The position numbers were made by a program, and so were the translations under genes. Shown here piece after piece: positions 50,610 to 59,985 of a stretch of DNA of 64,000 nucleotides. The number at the start of each line of letters is the position of its first letter. The stretch's first letter is position 1. Under the pieces are notes generated by a model. That model was not told the DNA's origin, did no database searches, and saw nothing but the letters and a program-made list of their open reading frames with translations. The DNA is taken from the NCBI GenBank assembly GCA_020632695.1, contig JACKFB010000016.1, positions 74,112 through 138,111 of the forward strand, read 5' to 3'. Source of the DNA: Deltaproteobacteria bacterium (GTDB taxonomy: Bacteria > Myxococcota_A > UBA9042 > PHBI01 > JACKFB01).

Positions 50610-53333
50610 CTACTGAGCCGACCCGGTGCCGCCCGGCGGCACGATGGTGATGGACTCGTCGAGCAGCGGCTGCTGCCACAGCGTGACCTCCTTGAAGATG
50701 CCGCCCCAGCTCGCCAGGATGGCGCGCCAGATCTCCTTCCACTCGAAGCACAGCCACGGGATGCTGATCTTCTTCGAGCAGAACGAGCACGACCACTTGC
50801 TGCAGCACAGCCAGGGGATCGTGATCTGCTTCCAGCAGAAGTAGGGGAGCAGCAGCTTGGCCCACGCCACGATGTAGCCGGTGAGGAAGTTGAGCTCGAT
50901 GCTCACCTTCAGCACCACGGCGATGCGGTAGGCCAGGAACTTGCCGAGCGCCTGGGTGGCCCAGATGAGGGTACCCGTGAACTTCGGCGCCTTCGCCTTC
51001 ACCAGGTCGAGGTGGGCCGTGATGCCCGCCTTGGCGATGAGGATGCTGGCGTAGCCGGTGATCTCCACGAAGGCGGTGCCGATGCCGTAGATGGAGCCCT
51101 CGAGGTAGCCCATGCGCCGCAGCGGAGCGCGGAGGTTGCCGTACTCACCCGCGGTGATGTCGAGCGGGGGCAGCTTCGCCTTGGCGGGGTCGCACTGGCA
51201 GTTGGCGTCGGTCGAGCACGAGCCGCACGACGACGGGTCTTGTGGTGAACAGTACTTGCTGCCGACGTAGCACTTGCCGGCCACGCAGACGTCCGCCTTC
51301 TGGTCCTCACCGCAGAGGTGAGCGCCAGCGACCGTCGCCTCGAAGCCGAAGCCCGCGCTGCCGCCGAAGCAGAAGTCGATGCCCACGATGACGACGACGA
51401 TGAACCAGGCGAAGCCCTTGCACCACGTCTTCGACCACTCCTTGGTGGAGAGGTGCTGCCAGTTGTAGGTCAGGTGCGTCGGCCCGACGAACTGGCACTC
51501 ACCCGACACGCAGCTCTCGCCGTAGCGGCAGATCGAGGGATCGCTGCAGGGGCGCTTGCACTTGCCGACGCCGAACGCGTTGTAGTTGGTGCAGATCGGG
51601 AAGTTGCCGTTGCCGCACGAGGCGTTGCTGGTGCAGGCGGCGTCCTTGCCCAGGTTCGGATCCTGGAAGGTGGTCAGACGGTTCGAGTAGGACGCGTAGG
51701 ACGTGCCCATGAACTCGAAGTGGTAGTCCATGCCGGTGTTGATGATGTCGATGAAGGCGTCGGCGTCGTGCGCCAGGTCGACGATCTTCAGCACGATGGC
51801 GTCGCCCAGCGCGGTGAAGCGCGAGTTCAGCCAGGTGTCGGTGTGGAGGCCGGAGATGTCGATGGCGTCGACGTGACCCGAGCGGAACTCGAGCTTCAGC
51901 ACCCAGCCGCCGCCGTCCATGTTGAACTGTCCGCCCCAGGACTTGCCGACGGCCTCGGCGTACTCGGCCGGCGGCTCGACCATCACGAACTCGGACAGCG
52001 TGCAGTTGTTGGCGGAGGCGTCCGCGTCCAGACCGGCCTCGGTGAAGCCCTTGGCCGGCGTCGCGCAGGAGCGCAGCGTGAAGTGCTTGGCCTGTCGCCA
52101 CGCGCCCTTGGCGCCGAGCAGCTCGGTCGCCTGCGCCGACGGGTAGAGCTGGTGGTACAGGGTGCGCGCCGACAGCGCGGTCAGGCGGTCGGTGGTCGCG
52201 TACTCGGCGTACTCGGCGGTCTGTCCCTCGCCCTGCATCTGCACGAGCAGCGGGGCCCACTGGCCACCGTCGCAGTCCGCCCCGAGGTCGGAGGGGCAGA
52301 TGTCATAGGTGAGGTCCAGAGGCGCCGGCAGCAGCGTGTCGGGGTTGGTGTCCAGCGCGCCCGTCAGCGGGTCGTTGTGCAGCTCGGCGACGCCGGTACC
52401 GTACAGGGTGACGCGGCTGGCGACCTGGAGCAGCGGGTCGGGCACGACCTGCGCCGCGTCCTTCTGTCCGAACACCGACCAGTTCACCGCGATCGTGGAC
52501 ACCGGCTCGACCGAGTCGAACGCGACATCGAGGCCGGGGGACTCGGCGACGTCGACGCGCATGGAGCAACCCGCCTGGCCATCGGCGGACTTGCAGAGCT
52601 GGTTGCGGGCGTCGAGGACGTGCCCGTCGTCGAAGATGGCCAGGTTGGCCTGCTCCAGGCGATTGGGGAGCGTCTCTCCGTCCTCGAGGAAGATCGTCTG
52701 CGGGGCCGTCGTGCCCGTGCAGGTCCCCGAGGCCGAGTCGCACACCAGCGTGTCGTCGAGCAGCCCGTTGGCCGCGATCTCCGACGTGTCCGCCAGCCAC
52801 ACCCACGGGTGGAAGGTGCGCTCACGGTGCGTGCCGATGCACGCCTCGGGCATCACCAGCTCCTGGCTGAAGGAGACGACCTCGCCGGCCGGCTTCTCGC
52901 CGAGGGCGGGGAGCTCGAAGCTGCCGAGGAGGCAGGTGCTCCCGGCGCCGGCCTCAGCCTGCGCGTCATCAGCGACCAGGCCGACCAGCGCCATCTGGGC
53001 GCGCTTCTCGGAGCCCAGACGCACGGCCAGGTTCACCTGGACCGGGTGGTTCGCGAAGTGACGGCCGTCCTGGGCGCCGCCGAAGATCCCGATGTGCACG
53101 ACGGCGTCGCGCAGCGTCAGGTCGGTCGGCACGGCCAGCGCGGGCAGCCCCGTCTCCGCGACCTGTTCGTCAGCGGTGATCGCCGGAGCGCCGGGCACGG
53201 CCGCGAGGCCGTCGACCGCGGGCGAGTAGGTCCCTGAAGTGACGGCCTGATTCGGAGCCTGCTCGCAACCCATGGCTGCGAGCCCCGGAATCAAAACCAT
53301 CGACCACATCAACGATCGTAGTCGTCGTGCCAT
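50610..53333 (-). CDS. Large Cys-rich lipoprotein with fibrinogen-like motif and duplicated Trp/Cys tail
   Basis: 907 residues from ATG 53333 (SLMWSMVLIPGLAAMGC, lipobox). The first 380 residues are beta-rich with few Cys. Near residue 490 the block FNMDGGGWVLKLEF recalls the GGGW core of fibrinogen-related domains, preceded by TLRSCATPAKG and ASANNCTL. Short knots with CTSNASCGNGNFPICTNY, CSDPSICRYGESCVSGEC follow. A hydrophobic stretch (AWFIVVVIVGIDFCFGG) comes next. The C-terminal 90 residues contain a duplicated Trp/Cys motif: KQITIPWLCCSKW then KKISIPWLCFEWK. It is divergent from the 1.8-kilo-residue Cys-rich gene, 483 bases away. Function unknown. Confidence 0.82.
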   Translation of the reverse strand: MARRLRSLMWSMVLIPGLAAMGCEQAPNQAVTSGTYSPAVDGLAAVPGAPAITADEQVAETGLPALAVPTDLTLRDAVVHIGIFGGAQDGRHFANHPVQVNLAVRLGSEKRAQMALVGLVADDAQAEAGAGSTCLLGSFELPALGEKPAGEVVSFSQELVMPEACIGTHRERTFHPWVWLADTSEIAANGLLDDTLVCDSASGTCTGTTAPQTIFLEDGETLPNRLEQANLAIFDDGHVLDARNQLCKSADGQAGCSMRVDVAESPGLDVAFDSVEPVSTIAVNWSVFGQKDAAQVVPDPLLQVASRVTLYGTGVAELHNDPLTGALDTNPDTLLPAPLDLTYDICPSDLGADCDGGQWAPLLVQMQGEGQTAEYAEYATTDRLTALSARTLYHQLYPSAQATELLGAKGAWRQAKHFTLRSCATPAKGFTEAGLDADASANNCTLSEFVMVEPPAEYAEAVGKSWGGQFNMDGGGWVLKLEFRSGHVDAIDISGLHTDTWLNSRFTALGDAIVLKIVDLAHDADAFIDIINTGMDYHFEFMGTSYASYSNRLTTFQDPNLGKDAACTSNASCGNGNFPICTNYNAFGVGKCKRPCSDPSICRYGESCVSGECQFVGPTHLTYNWQHLSTKEWSKTWCKGFAWFIVVVIVGIDFCFGGSAGFGFEATVAGAHLCGEDQKADVCVAGKCYVGSKYCSPQDPSSCGSCSTDANCQCDPAKAKLPPLDITAGEYGNLRAPLRRMGYLEGSIYGIGTAFVEITGYASILIAKAGITAHLDLVKAKAPKFTGTLIWATQALGKFLAYRIAVVLKVSIELNFLTGYIVAWAKLLLPYFCWKQITIPWLCCSKWSCSFCSKKISIPWLCFEWKEIWRAILASWGGIFKEVTLWQQPLLDESITIVPPGGTGSAQ

Positions 53334-53816
53334 CTCCGTCGTCCCCTCTCCGCCGGCCTAGCGGTGTCCCATATAGATGTTGTTCTTGCGTGCGGGCTAC
53401 TGGAGGCGATCGCTCGCCCGGCTGCTGCTGTTCAGCCGAAGTTACCCGGTGGGTTCGATGGCACTGTAGATCAATCCGGGCCGAGTCAAGTCCGAAAAAG
53501 CTCGTTGCCACCGGGGCATTTGTAACCCACCAGCTGTCATCCGAGTGTCACAATCGGCTCTCTCACCGTGCCATTCGGGGCCGCAACCCGCGCGCCCGGG
53601 TGGGGTCGACCGACCCGGTAACAATCACCCCTTGCTCAGCGCGTGCGACCCGGTGTTCATCGCCTCGGGATCTGGTAGGAATGGTTCATTGGTCGCCACA
53701 CGGCGCGTGAAAGCGCGGATGAGGCTGCGGGTGCGCGGTCGCGTGACCGTGCCGTGCGGCGATGGAAACCCAAGGGCGCGGGGGCGTCTCCCATGACAGG
53801 TACACAGCGACGGGGA
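53334..53816. promoter_or_regulatory. 483-base divergent region between the two giant lipoprotein genes
   Basis: No gene is supported here. For the minus gene, the minus-strand TATATG at 53375-53370 is a -10-like box 37 bases before the ATG. For the plus side, TGTCA at 53535-53539 and again at 53546-53550 (11 bases, one helical turn apart) may be a regulator site. TTGTAACCC at 53520-53528 and GGTGGGTT near 53449 form a loose inverted pair. The whole stretch is AT-richer than the genes, as expected of a promoter region. Confidence 0.35.
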
Positions 53817-56800
53817 ATGGCTATGTGGCAACGACGGATCGCTCCTGCGTCACATGGCGCTTCGTTCTCGCATGGGTTCAGGCTGGCGACGGCGGGCCTG
53901 GCCGGGCTCTGCTTCGCGGCCATGTTCGCGGCATGTGCCGAGGCCCCGGCACCGCCGGCGCCGAGCGCCGCGATCGCGCCCCAGGACGACGGGGCGGCCG
54001 GTGACTCCGAGGTGGGCAGCGTGGTCGCTGCGGCCACGACGGTCCCGACCGTCAAGATCACGGCCCCGGCGCTCTTCGAGCAGATCACCTACGCCGGCGC
54101 CGGCACCCACATCGTGATGAGCGTCACGGTGGCCAACGCCACGATCGGCGGCGGCGCCTCGGACCTGCGCATCCGGTACTTCCTGGACGGCGTCCTCAAG
54201 TCGGAGGCCCAGGACACGACGCCCTACGACTTCCTGTCGCTGCCGCTGGGCCAGCACCACCTGGCGGCCCGCCTCGTCACGGCCCTCGGTGAGCCTCTCC
54301 CCAACGCCAGCAGCCTGGCGGCGGTCTATGTCCGGATCATCAAGCCCTGCGGCTCCGTCTCGGACTGCGACGACGGCATGAGCTGCTCCAGCCAGGCCTG
54401 CGTCACCGGCCAGTGCCGCTACGGCGTGGAGGCCGGCGGCTGCTGCGACAACGTGCTCGAGTGCCCGTACGGCTGGGACTGCATCGGCGGCTCCTGCGTC
54501 GAGTGCCAGACGGCCGCCGACTGCGACGACGGGAACAACTGCACCGTCGACGGCTGCTCGGCCGCCAACACCTGCGTGCACACCGAGATCGCCGAGTGCT
54601 GCAACGCGATCACCAACACCAAGTGCGGCGACGGGGACTCCTGCACCCTCGACAGCTGCAACCTCGCCACCGAGACCTGCGAGCACGCCGTGGTCGCCGA
54701 CCCGCTCTGCTGCAACGAGCGCGCCGACTGCAAGCCGGCCGACCCCTGCTTCGCCTACATCTGCTACGTGAACACCAACGCCGCGTACCCCCGCTGCCGC
54801 ATCGGGCCCTCCCAGTACGCCTGCTGCGACGAGGACAGCGACTGCACGGCCAAGAACTCCTGCCAGACCGCCCACTGCGAGTTCGCGTCGGTCGACGACG
54901 AGGCCGGCACCTGCGTCTACGAGCAGGATCCCACCAAGCCCGACTGCTGCGTCACCAAGGCCGACTGCGACGACGGCGATCCGTCGACCATCGACGCCTG
55001 CACGGCCAACGCCTGCACCCACGACCCCGACCCCGACTACTGCGCCCTCCCCGCCACGGGCAGCGTGGTGATCAACGAGTTCATGCCGGCGCCGGGCGCC
55101 GTGCCGGACGCCCAGGGCGAGTGGATCGAGCTCTACAACACCACCTCCAAGTTCCTCGACATCACCGGCTGGACCCTCGAGACCAGCCTCGGCGAGGTGC
55201 ACGTCATCATCCCGGCCAACGCGAAGGCGGGCACCACCGATCTGACGCTGTTGCCGCGCGGCTACCTGGTCATGGGCCGGAGCACCGACTCGACGGTGAA
55301 CGGCGGGACCAAGTCCATCCGCTACACCTACGGCAACACGATCTCGCTGCCGGACGCCTACGAGGCCCTGGCGCCGGTCATGCACACCCTCACCCTCAAG
55401 AACGCGGCGGGCGAGATCGTCGACGAGGTGACCTACCGCCACTGCTTCGAGGCCACCTGCGAGGATGGCGACGGTGACCCGCTCACCCTCGACGACTCGG
55501 TGTGCATCGACGGCGAGCCGTGCACCACGCCGGCCGATTGCGACACCGGCTTCTGCGACGAGGATCACCCGAGCTGGGCCATCCTGGTGAAGCACTCGGT
55601 CGAGCTGCGAAACCCCTTCCTCGACAACTCGGTCACGGCGAACTGGAACGCCAGCGGCACCTCGCCCAACCCGGCGCTCAACCTCAGCTACGGAGGCAAG
55701 GGCAGCACCCAGATCTTCGCGACCCCCGCGGCCCAGAACCGCAGCTCCTACGCCGACATCGCGGTGACGCCCGACGTCTGTCCGCCCCCGCCGGACCTCG
55801 ACAACCCCTGCCTCGCGGCCTTCTGCAGCCTGGACAACCGCTGCGCGTACAAGGCGATCTACGGCTGCTGCGAGCAGGACACCCAGTGCGACGCCAAGAG
55901 CTTCACGTTCAACGTCTGCGAGGTCTCGACCTGCGTCTACGACCCCGAGGACCCGGTCGTGGGTAGCTGCGGCGAGTCGGAGACCGTCCCCGGCTGCTGC
56001 GTCCGCAACGAGGACTGCGACGACGGCAACGTCTGCAACCTGGACCGCTGCATCGCCAACGTCTGCCGCCACAGCGGCGACATCATCCAGGACTGCTGCC
56101 AGGACAACGAGGAGTGCGAGGACGGCGACGCCTGCACGGTCAACACCTGCGACGGCCAGGAGCACCAGTGCAACCCGCCCGAGCCCGTCACGCTCCAGGG
56201 CACCGGCACCTGCTGCAACACGGCCGCCGACTGCAACGACGACGACGTGACCACGCTCGACCTCTGCAGCGAGGAGAACGTCTGCACCCACGATCCGGAC
56301 CCCGACTACTGCGTGTCGGAGCTGGCGCCCTGCGACGACGAGAACGACTGCACCATCGACTCCTGCGACGTCGCCAGCGAGCGCTGCGTCCACGACCCCA
56401 ACCCGGCGTGCTGCATCGATGACAGCGAGTGCAACGACGACAACCTCTGCACCACCGACTCGTGCACCCTCGAAACCGGCGAGTGTGTCAATGCCGCAAT
56501 CCCCGAGTGTTGTAACTCGGCGGCGGACTGCGACGACGACGACGGCTGTACCGTGGACACCTGCGGCGCCGACAACATCTGCGTCCACGAGGGCACGCCG
56601 CTCTGCTGCAACACCGACGCCGACTGCCCGCCGGCCAAGTACTGCAACCTGGACGACTGCGTCGGCCACAGCGGCGTCTGCATGAGCGCGGTGGGTGGTC
56701 TGCAGGACTGCTGCGCGACGGCCGCCGACTGCGACGACTCCAAGCCCTACACCAACGACGTCTGCGATCCGACGGCGAAGACCTGCTCCAACCCGAAGAA

Positions 56801-59288
56801 CCCCGACTGGTGCCTGTCGAACAGCGACTGCACCGACGGGATCGTCTGCACCGACGACATCTGCGATCCCAGCACGGGCATCTGCACCAGCACCGTGAAC
56901 CCGGCCTGCTGCGACTCGGACGATGACTGCGCCCCCGACGGCATCGCCTGCACCGACGAGATCTGCGACGTGCTGACCGGCCAGTGCTCGAGCGAGCCGG
57001 TGCTCGACTGCTGCGAGGATCTCGGCATCAACCCGCTCTGCGACGACGGCGACCCCTGCACCACCGACGTCTGCGATCTCGACCACGTGTGCCGCCCCCA
57101 GGAGGCGCCGGGCTGCTGCCAGTTCGACTGGGAGTGCGCCGACGAGCTCGAGTGCACCACCGACTCCTGCGTCATCCCGATCCCCGGACAGCCCGGGAGC
57201 TGCCAGAACGTCCAGGAGACGCCGGGCTGCTGCTGCCCGGACGGGTTCGAGTGCCAGCCTGACGGCTCGTGCCAGAACGATCTCGAGGTGGCGCTGCCCG
57301 GCGGCACCGCGTGGGTCGGCTGCAACCCGGCGATCGACGACGAGTGCGCCCCCAACGAGAGCCCCTACCACCAGATCATCCTGAAGGCCTACGCCATCGA
57401 CAAGACCGAGGTCACGGCGGCCGCCTACAAGGAGTGCGTCACCGAGGGCACCTGCACGCGGCCGCAGGAGACGAGCACCTTCTACGCCACCTACGACGAC
57501 CCGGCGAAGCAGGACCACCCCGTCAACTACGTGACCTGGGAGCAGGCGCGGAACTACTGCGAGGAGTGGCGCGGCGGACGCCTGTGCTTCGAGGGTGAGT
57601 GGGAGCGCGCGGCCCGCGGCGGCTGCGACCTGTACACCGGCGACTGCCAGAACGAGACCCCGAAGTATCCCTGGGGCAACGATCCGGTGAGCTGCACCTA
57701 CGTGGAGATGCTGGGCCTCGACGGCGGCTTCGGCTGCGGCACCGACCAGACCAAGGCGGTGGGCTCCAAGCCGGCCGGCGACAGCCCCTACGGCATCAAG
57801 GACATGGTCGGCAGCGTCCAGGAGTGGATCTGGGACTACTACTCCACCTACAACGCCGGCACGACGGCCTTCCCCAAGGGTCCGATCGTCGGCACCCAGC
57901 GCATGTGGAAGGGAGGCGCCTTCACGCAGGAGGCGAAGCTCCAGCGGCCGTCGAGTCGCTTCGTCTACACCAACCCGACGATCAACCACGCCTTCGGCAT
58001 CCGCTGCTGCCGCCGGACGGGCGCGCTGCTGCCCGTCGACACCGCGGCCTCCCACGTCTACGTGTCGCCGCCGCCGGATCCGACGCTGACCCAGCTCCTC
58101 TCGGCCACCCAGGCGCCGGCCGACGACACGACCTGGACGCTGGTGCGCGTGTTCCTCAAGGACATCGAGGGGCAGCCGCTGCAGGGCATGACGATCGAGG
58201 TCCAGGCCACCGGCGAGGGCCACACCGTCGAGTACCTCAAGCGCCGCTCGGATCCGCAGGGCTTCGCCGAGGCCCGCATCAAGTCGAGCCGGGTCGAGCT
58301 CAAGACGATCTCGGTGCTGGCGAGCGCCAAGGGCGACAGCCCCTACACCATCGACGACATGCCCACCATCGACTTCCGCGCGTGCGGCGTCCTGGGTACG
58401 GGCTGCCCGCCGAGCTGGACCTGCGTCAGCGGCACCTGCCGCGATCCCAGCAGCCGCAAGGTGTACGTGCCCTACGGGCCCTACTACATGGGCTGCGCCG
58501 GGTCGGATCCCTCGTGCCAGGGCGACGCGCCCAAGCACCGGGTGGTGACGAACGCCTTCCAGATCGACCGCACCGAGGTGACGGCCGCCGACTTCGCGGC
58601 CTGCGTGAACGCGGGCGGCTGCACGCCTCCGGCGGTGGCCTGCACCACCAACCTGACCTGTACGCCGGCCGACCCTGGCGGGGGCCCTGGCCCGTCCTGC
58701 ACGGCGCCCTGCTCGACCGCGCCGTACGTGACCTACTCCAACGCCGCCAAGTCGGCGCACCCGGTCAACCACGTGACCTGGAACGACGCCCAGCAGTACT
58801 GTGCCTGGAAGGGCGCGCGGCTCTGCACCGAGGCCGAGTGGGAGAAGGCGGCACGCGGCGACTGTATCCAGAACGCCTCGTGCGCGACGTCGCTGCGCCC
58901 CTACTCCTGGGGCAGCACGGCGCCGACCTGCTCGCTGAGCAACACCACGGGCTGCGTGAACGCGACGACGGCGTCGGGCACCCAGGCCAGCGGTGTGAGC
59001 CCCTACGGCGCCCTGGAGATGTCCGGCAACGTGTTCGAGTGGGTGTCGGACTTCTACGCCAGCGACTACTACTCCGTCAGCTCGGTGCTGAACCCGACCG
59101 GCCCGACCGCCGGGACCGAGCGGGTGCTGCGCGGCGGCGCCTTCGACCACAACATGTGCTTCGCCACCGGCTACGCACGCGCCCACGCGGCGGCCACGCA
59201 CAACGCTCCCTCCGTCGGCTTCCGGTGCTGCATCGACTCCACCTGGTGGAAGGTCGGCGCGCCCTGGATCAGCTACGAGGGCGAGTAG
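53817..59288 (+). CDS. Giant Cys-rich lipoprotein with lamin-tail domain and two SUMF/FGE-fold domains
   Basis: 1823 residues from ATG 53817; ATG 53793 or 53823 are alternatives. Signal LATAGLAGLCFAAMFAAC, then a domain (VKITAPALFEQITYAGAG) like a small Ig unit. Cys-rich units of the CCxxxxDCxDxxxCTxDxC type follow. A lamin-tail (LTD) domain lies near residues 410-540 (VVINEFMPAPGAV, GEWIELYNTTSKFLDITGWT). About fifteen more Cys-rich units lead to two FGE folds, at about 1160-1400 (GGTAWVGC, IDKTEVTAAAYKECV, PYGIKDMVGSVQEWIWDYY) and 1560-1815 (GPYYMGC, IDRTEVTAADFAACV, PYGALEMSGNVFEWVSDFY). The first FGE unit has no catalytic Cys, the second only one. A carbohydrate-regulatory-like sheet links them. 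The 3' end overlaps a convergent gene by 20 bases. Confidence 0.88.
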   Translation: MAMWQRRIAPASHGASFSHGFRLATAGLAGLCFAAMFAACAEAPAPPAPSAAIAPQDDGAAGDSEVGSVVAAATTVPTVKITAPALFEQITYAGAGTHIVMSVTVANATIGGGASDLRIRYFLDGVLKSEAQDTTPYDFLSLPLGQHHLAARLVTALGEPLPNASSLAAVYVRIIKPCGSVSDCDDGMSCSSQACVTGQCRYGVEAGGCCDNVLECPYGWDCIGGSCVECQTAADCDDGNNCTVDGCSAANTCVHTEIAECCNAITNTKCGDGDSCTLDSCNLATETCEHAVVADPLCCNERADCKPADPCFAYICYVNTNAAYPRCRIGPSQYACCDEDSDCTAKNSCQTAHCEFASVDDEAGTCVYEQDPTKPDCCVTKADCDDGDPSTIDACTANACTHDPDPDYCALPATGSVVINEFMPAPGAVPDAQGEWIELYNTTSKFLDITGWTLETSLGEVHVIIPANAKAGTTDLTLLPRGYLVMGRSTDSTVNGGTKSIRYTYGNTISLPDAYEALAPVMHTLTLKNAAGEIVDEVTYRHCFEATCEDGDGDPLTLDDSVCIDGEPCTTPADCDTGFCDEDHPSWAILVKHSVELRNPFLDNSVTANWNASGTSPNPALNLSYGGKGSTQIFATPAAQNRSSYADIAVTPDVCPPPPDLDNPCLAAFCSLDNRCAYKAIYGCCEQDTQCDAKSFTFNVCEVSTCVYDPEDPVVGSCGESETVPGCCVRNEDCDDGNVCNLDRCIANVCRHSGDIIQDCCQDNEECEDGDACTVNTCDGQEHQCNPPEPVTLQGTGTCCNTAADCNDDDVTTLDLCSEENVCTHDPDPDYCVSELAPCDDENDCTIDSCDVASERCVHDPNPACCIDDSECNDDNLCTTDSCTLETGECVNAAIPECCNSAADCDDDDGCTVDTCGADNICVHEGTPLCCNTDADCPPAKYCNLDDCVGHSGVCMSAVGGLQDCCATAADCDDSKPYTNDVCDPTAKTCSNPKNPDWCLSNSDCTDGIVCTDDICDPSTGICTSTVNPACCDSDDDCAPDGIACTDEICDVLTGQCSSEPVLDCCEDLGINPLCDDGDPCTTDVCDLDHVCRPQEAPGCCQFDWECADELECTTDSCVIPIPGQPGSCQNVQETPGCCCPDGFECQPDGSCQNDLEVALPGGTAWVGCNPAIDDECAPNESPYHQIILKAYAIDKTEVTAAAYKECVTEGTCTRPQETSTFYATYDDPAKQDHPVNYVTWEQARNYCEEWRGGRLCFEGEWERAARGGCDLYTGDCQNETPKYPWGNDPVSCTYVEMLGLDGGFGCGTDQTKAVGSKPAGDSPYGIKDMVGSVQEWIWDYYSTYNAGTTAFPKGPIVGTQRMWKGGAFTQEAKLQRPSSRFVYTNPTINHAFGIRCCRRTGALLPVDTAASHVYVSPPPDPTLTQLLSATQAPADDTTWTLVRVFLKDIEGQPLQGMTIEVQATGEGHTVEYLKRRSDPQGFAEARIKSSRVELKTISVLASAKGDSPYTIDDMPTIDFRACGVLGTGCPPSWTCVSGTCRDPSSRKVYVPYGPYYMGCAGSDPSCQGDAPKHRVVTNAFQIDRTEVTAADFAACVNAGGCTPPAVACTTNLTCTPADPGGGPGPSCTAPCSTAPYVTYSNAAKSAHPVNHVTWNDAQQYCAWKGARLCTEAEWEKAARGDCIQNASCATSLRPYSWGSTAPTCSLSNTTGCVNATTASGTQASGVSPYGALEMSGNVFEWVSDFYASDYYSVSSVLNPTGPTAGTERVLRGGAFDHNMCFATGYARAHAAATHNAPSVGFRCCIDSTWWKVGAPWISYEGE

Positions 59289-59985
59289 GAAGCTCGAGGG
59301 TGTGGGTGGCCCGGCCAGCCGGGTCGCTCACGCTCTCGAGGGTGCCGCCGTGCTCACGGGCGATGTGCTCTGCGATCGCCAGTCCGGCGCGGAGATCCAG
59401 GCCCTCGTCGTCGAGGCGCATCGTGGTGCCGTCCGAGGCGCGCACGTCGCTGACCACCACCTGGACCCGGTCCGGAGCGGGTGAGCGCACGCGCACCTCG
59501 ATGGGGCCGTAGCTGGCCTCCCGACCGCCGATGTGCAGGAACACGCCGACGAGGAGCTGCTGCAGGCGCTCGGCCACGCCCCAGACCAGCGCGGGGGCGT
59601 CGGGGCCCTGCAGGTCGAGCTGGGCGGCGTAGCGCAGCTTCACGCTGGCCACCGCGTAGGCGATGAGGGCGCAGTCGACCAGGTCCACCTCACCGGGCTC
59701 GCCGTCGCCGCGCACGTACTGGCTCAGCGAGCCGACCACGCTCAGCGTATCCTCGAGCGAGTCGGAGAGCGCGGCCAGGCGCTCGGGTCCCTCGGCGGCG
59801 AGCCGGCCGGTCGCCTCGCCGGCCTCGACGCACTCCTGCAGGAACGCGAGCTGGCTGCGCAGGACGGTCAGCGGGTTGTTGAGGCGGTAGATGAGCTGAC
59901 GCGTGAGGGCGCCGAGCTCCGTCAGGCGACGCTCGGCGCCCGCCGGCTCCGGGCGAGCCGCGGGCGGGGGGTCTTCATCGGCCAT
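59269..59985 (-). CDS. Histidine-kinase-like protein lacking the phospho-acceptor (pseudokinase)
   Basis: 238 residues from ATG 59985, one base inside the FadL-type stop (TGATG). The dimerisation helix aligns with soluble kinases: GALTRQLIYRLNNPLTVLRS. The usual H-E-x-N-N-P reads Y-R-L-N-N-P, so Tyr 33 replaces the phospho-His. In the ATPase fold the N-box (expected NLLxNA) reads VGVFLHIG with both Asn lost; the G2-side helix survives (GLAIAEHIAREHGGTLESV). No receiver or sensor domain is present. It may have become a scaffold or regulator by protein contact. Its end overlaps the giant lipoprotein's 3' end. Confidence 0.85.
   Translation of the reverse strand: MADEDPPPAARPEPAGAERRLTELGALTRQLIYRLNNPLTVLRSQLAFLQECVEAGEATGRLAAEGPERLAALSDSLEDTLSVVGSLSQYVRGDGEPGEVDLVDCALIAYAVASVKLRYAAQLDLQGPDAPALVWGVAERLQQLLVGVFLHIGGREASYGPIEVRVRSPAPDRVQVVVSDVRASDGTTMRLDDEGLDLRAGLAIAEHIAREHGGTLESVSDPAGRATHTLELPTRPRS

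Noticed and set aside
47910..51248. An 1112-codon plus-strand open frame over the HEAT and metzincin genes
   Set aside because: It is antisense to recognised proteins, of low-complexity His/Arg/Leu composition, with no ribosome site.
53850..59201. A 1783-codon open frame on the minus strand across the giant lipoprotein gene
   Set aside because: It is antisense to a gene with clear domains, and its translation is Val/Gly/Ala/Arg-rich with no motif. Long stop-free antisense frames are normal at this GC content.
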